From Deltaproteobacteria bacterium RIFCSPLOWO2_12_FULL_60_19 (GTDB taxonomy: Bacteria; Desulfobacterota; Binatia; UBA9968), in the NCBI GenBank assembly GCA_001798595.1, contig MGSS01000102.1:1-62659 (forward strand): a stretch of DNA of 62,659 bases. The letters run 5' to 3'. Under the pieces are notes generated by a model, which saw nothing but the letters and a program-made list of their open reading frames with translations, did not search any database and had not been told where the DNA came from. Within the stretch, counting starts at the first letter, position 1; every line of letters starts with the position of its first letter. A program made the position numbers and the translations under genes. Positions 34,002 to 41,385 of this stretch are shown here, piece after piece.

Positions 34002-34337
34002 TTATGTATACTTTATATATTTGGATGGACCTACGGGTTCATAGATAAAATTGTGGCGCCAATAGCAGCAGAAACGTGTGAGATGTCTTTTGTTCGCCGT
34101 GTCCTTGTATTTGATAAAGCCCCAAACCATGAGCGCCCTTTGTCCATTCAATATGGCTTGATGCTCGGGCGCAGTGATTTGCTTGGTAATTATACTGGCA
34201 TGTTTACCGCCGGGTGGAATTATGAATTTTGCAAAATGTGGCGGGTTTTCGAATTGGGGCTTTTGGGTTGGAATCGGATATGGAACGATATTAATTCCCA
34301 TCAAAACACCCCGTTCGTCCTCATTCCCATACGACAA
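34002..34337 (-). CDS. C-terminal part of a hypothetical envelope protein, probably truncated
   Basis: 111 residues. HFAKFIIPPGGKHAS ... LNGQRALMVWGFIKYKDTANKRHLTRFCCYW matches the soluble C-terminal half of a common family of one-membrane-segment hypothetical proteins with a GxxxYxDxxxxxHxTxFC signature. The usual N-terminal membrane segment is missing and a stop lies about 8 codons upstream. DNA here is AT-richer than the flanks. Confidence 0.5.
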   Translation of the reverse strand: MSYGNEDERGVLMGINIVPYPIPTQKPQFENPPHFAKFIIPPGGKHASIITKQITAPEHQAILNGQRALMVWGFIKYKDTANKRHLTRFCCYWRHNFIYEPVGPSKYIKYT

Positions 34338-34668
34338 AACAAAGGAGATAGCGGAAACTTACGAACAGGCGCTAGAAGCCGCAAGCAGAATAAAAAAATA
34401 CAAGGGCGATCCGACAGCCCTTAAGTTTGAGATAAACAAGCAGTGGCCCGATGTCACCGGCGAGACAAGAGCCAGATATGCGACCATGCGACCGACTCAA
34501 ATTGCGCTGGACTATACAGCATGGAAACATTACCCCATCGGCGCTGAGTTAACGAAAAAGATTATGAATAGAATGAGAGTGAGAGTGAAAGGCAAACTCC
34601 TTCCCTTCCGGTATCCGCAGGATCTTATCGACAGGCAGTTCCGAATCCTCAAGAAGAAGCGAACATAA
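34174..34668 (+). CDS. Doubtful hypothetical protein
   Basis: An open frame whose 5' third is antisense to the preceding gene, but whose 3' part (34335-34668) looks protein-like: KEIAETYEQALEAASRIKKYKG, then a basic end GKLLPFRYPQDLIDRQFRIL. It may be the 3' remnant of a gene whose start was lost. No family recognised; the true start is unknown. Confidence 0.3.
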   Translation: MICLVIILACLPPGGIMNFAKCGGFSNWGFWVGIGYGTILIPIKTPRSSSFPYDKTKEIAETYEQALEAASRIKKYKGDPTALKFEINKQWPDVTGETRARYATMRPTQIALDYTAWKHYPIGAELTKKIMNRMRVRVKGKLLPFRYPQDLIDRQFRILKKKRT

Positions 34669-34793
34669 CCCAATCCGTTCCGCCTTGCGGGGTAGCGAGC
34701 CGATTTGAGATTACCCCGTTTCTTCTTTCTAAAAAATATACACCAGTGTTACCTTGCGTTTAGTTGAATGGCGTAAGCCCAGGCGAGGTAACT

Positions 34794-34997
34794 ATGAGTC
34801 TTTTAATCCATGAAGTAGCAAGGGAAGCTGAAATTCATCCCGCAACGATAAGACGTGCTGAGAAGCGCGGCCTAATCTCATCGAAGCGAGATGTAAATGG
34901 CTGGCGTCGGTATCCACCCGAGGTAGTGGATAAGCTGAAGCAGCTTTTCGGAAAAGCAGACCGAGAGCCGAAGGAAAACGACCGGGATGGACCTTAA
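34794..34997 (+). CDS. Small MerR-type helix-turn-helix regulator
   Basis: 67 residues from ATG 34794 (GGCGAGG upstream; the ATG at 34764 is less likely). LIHEVAREAEIHPATIRRAEKRGLISSKRDVNGWRRYPPEVVDKLKQLFG is a full MerR winged-helix N-terminal domain with no effector domain. Small MerR proteins of this build regulate accessory genes or act as excisionase-like factors. About 170 bp without a recognisable gene follow. Confidence 0.75.
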   Translation: MSLLIHEVAREAEIHPATIRRAEKRGLISSKRDVNGWRRYPPEVVDKLKQLFGKADREPKENDRDGP

Positions 34998-35165
34998 CAA
35001 AGAATTGCTGACTCCTACTCCTCACCCGGACTACAGCGCCTTTACGGTCCGCGAAATCCGAGAGTGTGGGATTAGCGGGGTCAGGCTGCTACGACTCAAC
35101 AATCTTGGCGAATAGGTGTCAGGCATCGATAACTTGAGTAGTCCGAATCTGAGTAGGAGGTCGTG

Positions 35166-35381
35166 ATGAACGCGGAGTTCTTTTACAGCAATCTTCTAAT
35201 GAGCATGGGTTTTCATTATTCCGGACCGCCGTGGATTTTCATGACGGTGGTGATTATCCTGGTACTGGTGATCTTAGGCCGCTATCGTGAAAAGCTCGGC
35301 CGGATGTTGACTCAACGAAGCTTGCTCGAAGCTTTGTTGGATTTTCTCAGATCATGCCAAAGGGCCTTGAAGGGGTTGTAG
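35166..35381 (+). CDS. Small single-pass membrane protein
   Basis: 71 residues with a well-placed AGGAGG (35155-35160). One strong membrane segment PPWIFMTVVIILVLVILGRY is followed by a basic amphipathic tail RSLLEALLDFLRSCQRALKGL. The tail is read antisense to the microprotein at 35312-35455 and recurs, with one codon deleted, at 36678-36740, where it lacks a start. Confidence 0.5.
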   Translation: MNAEFFYSNLLMSMGFHYSGPPWIFMTVVIILVLVILGRYREKLGRMLTQRSLLEALLDFLRSCQRALKGL

Positions 35382-35454
35382 GTCTCCTTGTGATAGGCGT
35401 AGCCGGCAAGCACCATGACGAGAACGACGAGATTGATCCAACCAAAGGCATCCA
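35312..35454. repeat. Direct repeat copy 1 (about 140 bp)
   Basis: From TCAACGAAG to GGCATCCA this matches 36675-36814 with scattered mismatches and a 3-nt indel. The two copies bracket the XRE and NYN genes. The indel preserves reading frame on both strands. Confidence 0.8.
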
Positions 35455-35455
35455 A
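35312..35455 (-). CDS. Membrane microprotein, duplicated copy (possibly degenerate)
   Basis: 47 residues, DAFGWINLVVLVMVLAGYAY then a polar tail ending SNKASSKLR. It is the paralogue of the protein at 36675-36815. Here the start codon would be TTG and no upstream ribosome site or partner genes are found, so this copy may be inactive. Confidence 0.4.
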   Translation of the reverse strand: MDAFGWINLVVLVMVLAGYAYHKETYNPFKALWHDLRKSNKASSKLR

Positions 35456-35517
35456 CAGTGTCAAACGCGGGGACCTTGAAAAGTATCTTGAGGCCAACCC
35501 GATAGAGGCAAAGAAAG

Positions 35518-35784
35518 ATGAGCTTCGCTATTGACGGCCTAGGACATCATGTCGTACAAGACATTATGACCAAAAAGGAGTTTAAGCTGCTACGGGGCCT
35601 GCTTGGGTTAAGTCAAGGGAAGCTCGCCAAGGAATTGGGAGTGACCATCCGCACCATTACGAGATGGGAACGCGGGGAGTTCGCTATCCCACGAATCGCA
35701 GAGTTGGCGATTAGGAACTTGTTTCGTGAGACGTTAAAGGAAACGACTCCTTGGGAGAAAATCAAGAAAGAGTTAGTGCTCTAA
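35518..35784 (+). CDS. XRE-type helix-turn-helix regulator
   Basis: 88 residues from ATG 35518, or 72 from ATG 35566. KEFKLLRGLLGLSQGKLAKELGVTIRTITRWERGEFAIPRIAELAIRNL is an HTH_3/antitoxin-type domain of the HigA/MqsA class. No toxin is adjacent; the NYN nuclease lies 127 bp further on. A hairpin follows the stop. Confidence 0.75.
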   Translation: MSFAIDGLGHHVVQDIMTKKEFKLLRGLLGLSQGKLAKELGVTIRTITRWERGEFAIPRIAELAIRNLFRETLKETTPWEKIKKELVL

Positions 35785-35803
35785 GGCTGGGCTAAAAAAC
35801 ACT

Positions 35804-35833
35804 GAGGCCGGCAACCTTTCGGAAGCCGGCCTC
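35804..35833 (+). terminator. Stem-loop after the XRE gene
   Basis: GAGGCCGGC (35804-35812) pairs perfectly with GCCGGCCTC (35825-35833) across a 12-nt loop, 20 bp after the XRE stop. No T-run follows, so it may be a factor-dependent terminator or an mRNA-stabilising stem. Confidence 0.5.
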
Positions 35834-35911
35834 GCACCCTAGCCCGCAGGCGTAGGGGGGATAACTGAAAGAAAGTCTAGACCGCATGGAACGGGCTGTC
35901 AAGGGGCTCCA

Positions 35912-36547
35912 GTGAACGCGAAACCGTCTCGGATAACTTACGTGTATGTCGATGGCTTCAACCTGTATTACGGCGCCATACGCGGCACCCGCTATAAATG
36001 GCTCGACCTAGGCAAGCTGTGCCAGGCTCTTTTACCCTCCGACAACATCGGGGCGATCAAATACTTCACTGCCAAAGTATCCGGACGGCGAGGCGATCCG
36101 GGGCAACCAATCCGCCAGCAGCTTCACCTCCGGGCGCTCGGCACTCTTCCTAACGTGAGCGTCATCTACGGGCAATCTCTGACGCATTCGATCCCGCTGC
36201 CGGTTTCCGGTTCCAACCCGATAAAATGGGTCAAGGTGGACAAGACGGAAGAAAAGGGCTCCGATGTGAATCTGGCCTCCCATCTTCTACATGATGGTTT
36301 CAAGAACCTGTACAACACCGCCGTCATTATCAGCAATGATTCGGATCTGAGAGAGCCGGTTAGGATGGTTCGCGAGGTTTTGGGTTTGCCCGTAGGGATT
36401 ATCAATCCGCATCAAAGTCATAGCAAAGAACTCCAGGAATACGCGACTTTCGTCAGGCGGATTAGAGAGCGTCATTTGGCGGCAAGCCAGTTCCCGTCAA
36501 CGCTGGTGGACGCGCAAGGACAATTCGAGAAGCCCAAAGGTTGGTGA
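35912..36547 (+). CDS. NYN-domain (PIN-like, LabA/DUF88) RNase
   Basis: 211 residues from GTG 35912. VYVDGFNLYYGAIRG holds the first acidic residue, VKVDKTEEKGSDVNLASHLLHD the central one, and AVIISNDSDLREPVRMV the SNDSDL motif of NYN nucleases. GIINPHQSHSKELQEYATFVRRI is the usual C-terminal region. These proteins are Mg-dependent RNases of defence or RNA-turnover contexts. Confidence 0.88.
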   Translation: MNAKPSRITYVYVDGFNLYYGAIRGTRYKWLDLGKLCQALLPSDNIGAIKYFTAKVSGRRGDPGQPIRQQLHLRALGTLPNVSVIYGQSLTHSIPLPVSGSNPIKWVKVDKTEEKGSDVNLASHLLHDGFKNLYNTAVIISNDSDLREPVRMVREVLGLPVGIINPHQSHSKELQEYATFVRRIRERHLAASQFPSTLVDAQGQFEKPKGW

Positions 36548-36565
36548 GAACCAAGAGATAACGCC

Positions 36566-36673
36566 ATGAGACAAAAACGGAGGCTGGGATATTCCAAGTT
36601 CCTGGCGACCGTGATTACCGTGGTGGTCGTGATTTTAGGATTGATGGTTGTAGAGAGCCTGGTGGGATTTTGA
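36566..36673 (+). CDS. Membrane microprotein
   Basis: 35 residues: a basic head MRQKRRLGYSKF and one membrane helix LATVITVVVVILGLMVVE. It starts 18 bp after the NYN gene and its stop faces the stop of the minus-strand microprotein at 36675 with 1 bp between. No strong ribosome site. Confidence 0.35.
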   Translation: MRQKRRLGYSKFLATVITVVVVILGLMVVESLVGF

Positions 36674-36674
36674 T

Positions 36675-36814
36675 TCAACGAAGATTGCTCGATGCTTTGT
36701 TGGATTTTCTCAAATCATGCCAAAGGGCCAAGGGGTTGTAGGTCCCCTTGTGGTAGCCGTAACCGGCAAGCACCATGACGAGGACGATGAGATTGATCCA
36801 ACCAAAGGCATCCA
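36675..36814. repeat. Direct repeat copy 2 (about 140 bp)
   Basis: Second copy of the repeat at 35312-35454, same orientation, 1.36 kb away. It coincides almost exactly with the 46-residue microprotein gene. Confidence 0.8.
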
Positions 36815-36815
36815 T
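36675..36815 (-). CDS. Membrane microprotein of a three-gene operon
   Basis: 46 residues beginning MDAFGWINLIVLVMVLAGYGY, one membrane helix, then a basic/polar tail KGTYNPLALWHDLRKSNK. It lies 7 bp after the 31-residue gene, same strand. A second copy at 35312-35455 conserves the frame through a codon-sized indel, which supports this strand as the coding one. Confidence 0.5.
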   Translation of the reverse strand: MDAFGWINLIVLVMVLAGYGYHKGTYNPLALWHDLRKSNKASSNLR

Positions 36816-36822
36816 AAATGAG

Positions 36823-36918
36823 CTACTGCTTCAAAGACCGACCCACCACCCAAACCACGTAAAGAAAAGAACCGAATATGACAAGGGCGCCGATGACGGC
36901 GATAATCTGGGAAATCAT
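36823..36918 (-). CDS. 31-residue membrane microprotein
   Basis: MISQIIAVIGALVIFGSF then LYVVWVVGRSLKQ: a single hydrophobic helix with a basic end. Its ATG overlaps the stop of the 77-residue gene (ATGA), and GGAGGG lies 7 nt upstream of the ATG. Size and arrangement recall subunit-like or toxin-like microproteins, but no family is recognised. Confidence 0.6.
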   Translation of the reverse strand: MISQIIAVIGALVIFGSFLYVVWVVGRSLKQ

Positions 36919-37148
36919 TTGAAGCCCTCCAAAGCTTTAATTGAAGCGCTGATTCTACGATGAATCATACCGATTATCACCGCAAAAACAACCTCAAGAA
37001 ATATACCCAAACAAAAAAGCAATATTTTCAAGTTGCTATCCAAAGCCAAGAGAAGACTAACCTCTCCCGCACCGAGGAGAAACATGCCGGCCCAGAAAAG
37101 CCGAAGCCATTCGGTCAAATAGCGTATTCTCTCTTTTAAAGCATCCAC
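36915..37148 (-). CDS. Small two-pass membrane protein
   Basis: 77 residues from GTG 37148. Two membrane helices (LFWAGMFLLGAGEVSLLLAL and ILLFCLGIFLEVVFAVIIGM) are joined by a short DSNLK turn, with a basic HRRISASIK end. First gene of the microprotein operon, 60 bp downstream of the tRNA gene's 3' end. No family recognised. Confidence 0.6.
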   Translation of the reverse strand: MDALKERIRYLTEWLRLFWAGMFLLGAGEVSLLLALDSNLKILLFCLGIFLEVVFAVIIGMIHRRISASIKALEGFK

Positions 37149-37209
37149 TTGGTCTAACTTGCGGGGAATGTCCTACGATCCAGATGTTTTGTCAAGGAGG
37201 ATTATTAAG

Positions 37210-37285
<76 letters not shown>

Positions 37286-37328
37286 GGAACTATAAAATAT
37301 TGCGTAAAACCAGTGGAGAGTCAAGATC

Positions 37329-37420
37329 AAGTCGTGTTCGCTGGTGGACCGTGCTCGTGCAATGCTGGCAACAGATAATTCTCCGTCCTCACGATCACGA
37401 GCCACGAGCACGAATCACGG
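37329..37420. repeat. Inverted word repeat: CGTGCTCGTG words against CACGAGCACG words
   Basis: Left arm 37329-37360 (GTCGTGTTCG ... CGTGCTCGTG), right arm 37390-37420 (CACGATCACGAGCCACGAGC, then ACGAATCACGG). The right arm overlaps the gshB stop codon. Same word class as the repeats at 14286, 53991 and 58864. Confidence 0.7.
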
Positions 37421-38368
37421 TCTAGGCGCTTTTCGCTCGATGAAGTCGACGATCTGTCGCTCGAGCTGGACTTTGTCGAGGGCGTTGATCTCCTGGACAC
37501 CCGTCGGGCTGGTGACGTTGACCTCGGTGAGATAATCGCCGATGACATCCAGGCCGACGAAGTAAAGCCCCAATCGAGCGAGATCGGGCGCGAGCGCGGC
37601 GCAGATCTCGCGGTCCCTGGCGGTGACGGCCGCCTTGACGGCCTTTCCTCCGACGTGGAGATTGCTTCGAGTCTCATCCTCGCGCGGGACGCGCAGCACC
37701 GCGCCGAGCGGCTCGCCATTGAGAACGATGATCCGCTTATCGCCCTGGCGCACCTCCGGGAGGTAACGCTGGGCCATGACGGGATTTCTGCCGTTCGCCG
37801 TCGCCGTCTCCAGCAGTGAGTTGACGTTTCGGTCTTGACGATGCAGATAAAAAACCCCGCTGCCGCCGCAGCCGTCGAGCGGCTTGACGATCATCTCCCC
37901 GCCGATCTCGTTCATGAAGCGGCGCAGCCGATCCATATCGCCGCTCACGAGCGTCTCGGGAATGAGCAAGGGAAAATTCAGCGCGTAGAGCTTCTCGTTC
38001 GCTTCGCGGAGTCCCAGCGGGCGGTTCACCACCAGGCACTTTCTCTCATCGATCAAGCTCAACAGATGCGTAGCGAAGAAAAAGTTCATGTCGAAGGGGG
38101 GATCCTTGCGCATGAGAATCACGTCGAAATCGGCGAGCGGTCCGGTCGCGCTTTCGCCGAAGCGATAGTGCGGCGCGGCCCGCGCGACGTTCACGCGGCG
38201 ATAGCGTCCCTCCGGCGTCGCGCCGCGGATGGAGAGGTCGCCAAGCCCCATGTGGTAGAGCTCGTGCTTCCTGCGCTCGGCCTCGAGCATCAGGACAAAC
38301 GTGGTGTCCTTGTCGATGTCGATCTTTTCGATGGGGTCCATGACGACCCCGATCTTCAAGACTCCCAT
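37415..38368 (-). CDS. gshB: Glutathione synthetase
   Basis: 317 residues from ATG 38368 (MGVLKIG); a GTG/TTG extension to 38389 crosses a poly-G tract. ATP-grasp fold: MDPIEKIDIDKDTTFVLMLEA is the GshB N-terminal signature, FDVILMRKDPPFDMNF, MIVKPLDGCGGSGVF the ATP loop, and LYFVGLDVIGDYLTEVNVTSPTG the metal-binding end. Adds glycine to gamma-glutamylcysteine. Confidence 0.95.
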   Translation of the reverse strand: MGVLKIGVVMDPIEKIDIDKDTTFVLMLEAERRKHELYHMGLGDLSIRGATPEGRYRRVNVARAAPHYRFGESATGPLADFDVILMRKDPPFDMNFFFATHLLSLIDERKCLVVNRPLGLREANEKLYALNFPLLIPETLVSGDMDRLRRFMNEIGGEMIVKPLDGCGGSGVFYLHRQDRNVNSLLETATANGRNPVMAQRYLPEVRQGDKRIIVLNGEPLGAVLRVPREDETRSNLHVGGKAVKAAVTARDREICAALAPDLARLGLYFVGLDVIGDYLTEVNVTSPTGVQEINALDKVQLERQIVDFIERKAPRP

Positions 38369-38390
38369 ATCCAGCCCCCCCCCACCCAAA

Positions 38391-38420
38391 GTGAGCAGTG
38401 AGTCGTGAGCAGTGAGTAGT
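38391..38420. repeat. Word repeat GTGAGCAGTGAGT, left flank of the four-helix-bundle gene
   Basis: GTGAGCAGTGAGTCGTGAGC followed by AGTGAGTAGT, lying between gshB and the four-helix gene. It is complementary in word content to the longer array at 38782-38865 on the other side of that gene. Confidence 0.75.
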
Positions 38421-38423
38421 TTG

Positions 38424-38798
38424 CTAACGCCTGTTCGCCAGGGATTTAATAAGTCCGTTAAGCATTCTGCCTATTTCATCCAGCTTGCCAGCCAAACGGT
38501 CATAAGCTGTTCTTTCCAAGTGCCGCACTCGGAGGCAAATTTCCAGTTGAGTATCTAACTCGCTCAAAGAACCTCTGGCAATGTGCAGAAACTGCACTAG
38601 TTCTCTGGTATTTTTTCTTGCCGCGCCTTCAGCGATATTGCTTGGAATCGAGATAGCGGCTCTTTGCAGCTGCGCGGTTAGTCCGAACCTCTCTTGCGCT
38701 GGAAACTTTTCAAGTTCTTTATACAACTCCGCAACGAAATCCATACTGGCTTGCCAGACTTTGAGCTTCCGATGCGGCTTCCCCTCACTACTCACCAC
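38424..38798 (-). CDS. Four-helix-bundle protein (S23 / intervening-sequence type)
   Basis: 124 residues: KVWQASMDFVAELYKELEKFP, then FGLTAQLQRAAISIPSNIAEGAARKNTRELVQFLHIARGSLSELDTQLEICLRV, the TIGR02436 four-helix-bundle signature also found in 23S rRNA intervening sequences and in Avd-like proteins. The GTG start (38798) and the first codons lie inside the flanking word repeat, so the repeat supplies the translation start. Confidence 0.88.
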   Translation of the reverse strand: MVSSEGKPHRKLKVWQASMDFVAELYKELEKFPAQERFGLTAQLQRAAISIPSNIAEGAARKNTRELVQFLHIARGSLSELDTQLEICLRVRHLERTAYDRLAGKLDEIGRMLNGLIKSLANRR

Positions 38799-38865
38799 TC
38801 ACCCCCTCACTATTCACTCTTGACTCTTCACTACTCACCACTCACTACTCACTCTCTTACTACCC
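38782..38865. repeat. Word repeat ACTCACCACTCACTA, right flank of the four-helix-bundle gene
   Basis: About 84 bp of reiterated CACTACTCACCACTCAC, TATTCACTC, TTGACTCTTCACTACTCACC. It is the complement of the left-flank words and therefore forms an inverted pair around the gene. It also encodes the last residues of the RDD protein (stop at 38849) and the first of the four-helix protein. Confidence 0.78.
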
Positions 38866-39292
38866 ACGTTCCGGCGAGCGCGTCGTGCCAGCCCCTTTTC
38901 TCGCCATTCCAAAGGATGCGGATGAAACCCAACAACAGCGGCGCCGTGGCAAGGGTGGCGATCCAGCGAATCAGGGCCCGGCCATAGGTAATGGGCTGCT
39001 GTCCCGCGCCTACCACGCGCAGGCTGAAAAACCATTGCCCGACGGTTTTGCCGGCCGCGCCGTGGAGCACAACGAAGTAGGCCGAGACAAAAAACAGCCA
39101 CGCGACCAGGAAAACAGGGGACAGGCCGGCCAGCGCGCCCCACGAGAGCGAATGCTGGTAAGCCGCCAGCCCGAGGCGATAGGCGACGGAGATCAGGCGA
39201 TAGAGCAGCAGTGAGAACAGAAACAGAACTGCAACGTCGATCGACAACGCGCAGCAGCGGCGGAACAATCCGCCCCAACGGACCTCTTCCAT
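38849..39292 (-). CDS. RDD-family membrane protein
   Basis: 147 residues from ATG 39292; a longer frame to 39544 is encoded by the hairpin element at 39355. GLFRRCCALSIDVAVLFLFSLLLYR is the first RDD helix with its Arg/Asp residues, SWGALAGLSPVFLVAWLFFVSAYFVVLHGAAGKTVGQWFFSLRVV the second region. Inner-membrane protein, function unknown. Its 3' end lies in the word repeat. Confidence 0.85.
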   Translation of the reverse strand: MEEVRWGGLFRRCCALSIDVAVLFLFSLLLYRLISVAYRLGLAAYQHSLSWGALAGLSPVFLVAWLFFVSAYFVVLHGAAGKTVGQWFFSLRVVGAGQQPITYGRALIRWIATLATAPLLLGFIRILWNGEKRGWHDALAGTWVVRE

Positions 39293-39354
39293 GGGGCGAA
39301 GTTTACGACCGTAGCTAATAAACCGCAAGCTTGGCCAGGCTGTCGAGATCCGTG

Positions 39355-39491
39355 CGCCCGCCTGGAAATCTCTCTCCGGGCCGATGCGATTCGTCGATGT
39401 TACGCTGCTCCTAAGGGATGAGAACAGCCAGGAAATACGATTGGCACTGCGCGTCCCACGCATCAGCCCTCCGGAGACTCCCAGGCGGGCG
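39355..39491 (-). repeat. 135-bp hairpin element, copy 3 (reverse orientation)
   Basis: Ends CGCCCGCCTGGAAATCTCTC and GAGACTCCCAGGCGGGCG pair; inner arms GGGCCGATGCG / CGCATCAGCCC; the box CGTCGATGTTACGCTGC is the complement of that in copies 1 and 2. It lies in the 334-bp gap between the RDD and rsmE genes; the rest of that gap shows no gene. Confidence 0.8.
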
Positions 39492-39626
39492 GTAGTGATG
39501 GTTGCGCTCGGCCGAAGCGGGCGAGCCTTGACGGGCGACGGCACTGACCGTACAGGTTCGAAAAAAGCAGAGATCTATTGCCGTCGCCTGGAAGGGCTTG
39601 CCCGCGAGGACGACGAATCACTCGGG

Positions 39627-40367
39627 CTAGCCCATATCGCCCCAAAGAAACTGCGCCAGCGATAGCGCCGCGAGCGCCGCAGTCTCCGTGCGCAAAATCC
39701 TTTTGCCGAGGCCGACCGATTTAAACCCGTTGCGGGTGGCCTCGGCGACTTCATCCGGGCTAAGCCCGCCTTCGGGACCGATCGCGAGCAGCAGCGATTC
39801 CACGCTGGGGGTTTCGCGGTGCAGTTGGGTTAGGTTGAGCTGCGACTCGCCTTCCCAGCAGAGAAGCTTGAGCGCGCAAGGCCATGCATGCCGCACGAGA
39901 GTTGGGAAGTCCGTGATTTCGAGAATCTCAGGAACCTTGGTCCGGCCGGATTGTTTCGTGGCGCTCAACGCGATTTTTTGCCAGCGCGCCCGCCGCTTCT
40001 CGGAACCGGCGCGATCCAACCTCGGCACCGTGCGCGAGGAAACAAACGGCGCGATTTGAGCGACGCCCAGCTCGGTCGCTTTCTCGACTACCCATTCCAT
40101 CTTTTCCCCCTTGCCCAGGGCCTGGGCAAGAGTCACGCGCAAAGGGGATTCCCTCTCGGGCTGAAATGATTTCAGGATCGCGATCTCGCCGGAGCGGGCC
40201 GCGTAGGAACGGATCACCCCTTCATGTTCCCACCCTGAGTCATCGAACAAAGTGACCGGGTCGCCGGGCGCCAGCCGCAGGACTTTTCGTATGTGATCGA
40301 GTTCCTGACCCGTCACCGTAGCGGTTTCGCCCCGGAGATTTTCTCTGAAGACAAAGAAGCGCGCCAT
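39627..40367 (-). CDS. rsmE: 16S rRNA (uracil-1498-N3)-methyltransferase
   Basis: 246 residues from ATG 40367 (AGGGG upstream). N-terminal PUA-like part RFFVFRENLRGETATVTGQELDHIRKVLRLAPGD; SPOUT knot with EKATELGVAQIAPFVSSRTV, KLLCWEG, LLAIGPEGGLSPDEVAEA, and GLGKRILRTETAALAALSL. Follows prmA with 2 bp between, a common bacterial gene pair. Confidence 0.95.
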   Translation of the reverse strand: MARFFVFRENLRGETATVTGQELDHIRKVLRLAPGDPVTLFDDSGWEHEGVIRSYAARSGEIAILKSFQPERESPLRVTLAQALGKGEKMEWVVEKATELGVAQIAPFVSSRTVPRLDRAGSEKRRARWQKIALSATKQSGRTKVPEILEITDFPTLVRHAWPCALKLLCWEGESQLNLTQLHRETPSVESLLLAIGPEGGLSPDEVAEATRNGFKSVGLGKRILRTETAALAALSLAQFLWGDMG

Positions 40368-40369
40368 CT

Positions 40370-41242
40370 TCAGCCCCTCTTTTTGAGGAGCAATGTAACC
40401 CACTCTTTCTGTCGCGTATGGCGTTCCAGAAGGAATTTTTGAGACGAAAAACGGCGGAGGATCTGCCCGACCTGGGGCTTTAGAATACCGGAGAGGACGA
40501 GATATCCCCGCGCCGCCACTTTTTCTTCGAGCGCGCCGGCCAGCTCGAGGATCGTCTCGGCCGTGAGATTGGCCACGACGAGATTGAAGCATTCCGCGAT
40601 CTTCTCCAGCCGGCAATTCGACAGCGTCACCCGCCGCCAGACGCCGTTCAGCCGGACGTTGCCGCGCGCGACTTTCAGCGCCGTCGGGTCGTTATCCACC
40701 GCCACGACGCTGCTCGCGCCGAGCTTGGCCAGCGCGATGGCGAGAATTCCCGACCCCGTGCCGACGTCGAGCGCCGTCAGCTCGTCCCCGCCGGCGCGGG
40801 AAGCCAGCTCTTCCAGAAACTCCAGGCAGCCGCGAGTGGTCGCGTGCGATCCCGTCCCGAAGGCCATGCCCGGCTCGATGGTGATGATTTGACGGCGGCG
40901 CGTCTTGGGAGGATCGACCCAGGGAGGCGTGATCCAGAAAGCCTTGCCGACTTTGTGCGGGGTAAAAAAGCGGCGCCAGGAGTGGCTCCAGTTGTTTTCC
41001 TTCAACGGCGTCCAGCGGATCGGTTGCTCCCCGAAGCCCGGATATATCCTGCGGATGTCCCGCAGAAAGCGCTGGATCTCGCGCCTCAGCGCGGTGATTC
41101 TCGGCGAGTCGGCGAAAAAAGCGCGCACCTCGTTTTTTTTGAGCACCGCGCCGGGCGAGCCGCGCTCGATCAGAAAATTCGCCACCGCATCGAGCGCCGG
41201 CCGAGGAGCTTTAAGGGAAAGTTGAAGCCACGGGACGGACAC
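40370..41242 (-). CDS. prmA: Ribosomal protein L11 methyltransferase
   Basis: 290 residues. The SAM site is TALDVGTGSGILAIALAKLGASSVVAVDNDP, and LVVANLTAETILELA the NLxx motif IV. EPGMAFGTGSHATTRGCLEFLE is the PrmA-specific block. Methylates L11. Directly upstream of rsmE. Confidence 0.95.
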   Translation of the reverse strand: MSVPWLQLSLKAPRPALDAVANFLIERGSPGAVLKKNEVRAFFADSPRITALRREIQRFLRDIRRIYPGFGEQPIRWTPLKENNWSHSWRRFFTPHKVGKAFWITPPWVDPPKTRRRQIITIEPGMAFGTGSHATTRGCLEFLEELASRAGGDELTALDVGTGSGILAIALAKLGASSVVAVDNDPTALKVARGNVRLNGVWRRVTLSNCRLEKIAECFNLVVANLTAETILELAGALEEKVAARGYLVLSGILKPQVGQILRRFSSQKFLLERHTRQKEWVTLLLKKRG

Positions 41243-41385
41243 TGAGTTTTTATGTCACACGGAAGCGCCTATATCAATGTCGCGCTTTTGGAACTTGTCG
41301 CAGGTTGGCAAAAATTTCGCTGCCGGATATAAAGCGGGTACGGCGACTCGCGAAATGCGGCGCCGGCAAAGGCCGAGGATTTTTC

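Noticed and set aside
38378-38391. Poly-G/C tract upstream of gshB as a phase-variation switch
   Set aside because: It lies outside the likely coding start (ATG 38368); slippage would not change the protein, though effects on expression cannot be excluded.
38424-38798. Accessory (Avd-like) gene of a diversity-generating retroelement
   Set aside because: Four-helix-bundle similarity alone; no reverse transcriptase and no adenine-mutated template/variable repeat pair in the window.
38782-38865. Possible CRISPR array
   Set aside because: Words are short, contiguous and variable with no spacers, and no cas genes are in the window.
39293-39544. 84-residue N-terminal extension of the RDD protein
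   Set aside because: The sequence is the 135-bp hairpin element copy; the RDD domain starts at 39292.
40368-40616. N-terminal extension of RsmE
   Set aside because: It is antisense-free but lies within prmA in another frame; the ATG at 40367 has a ribosome site and begins the family's conserved start.
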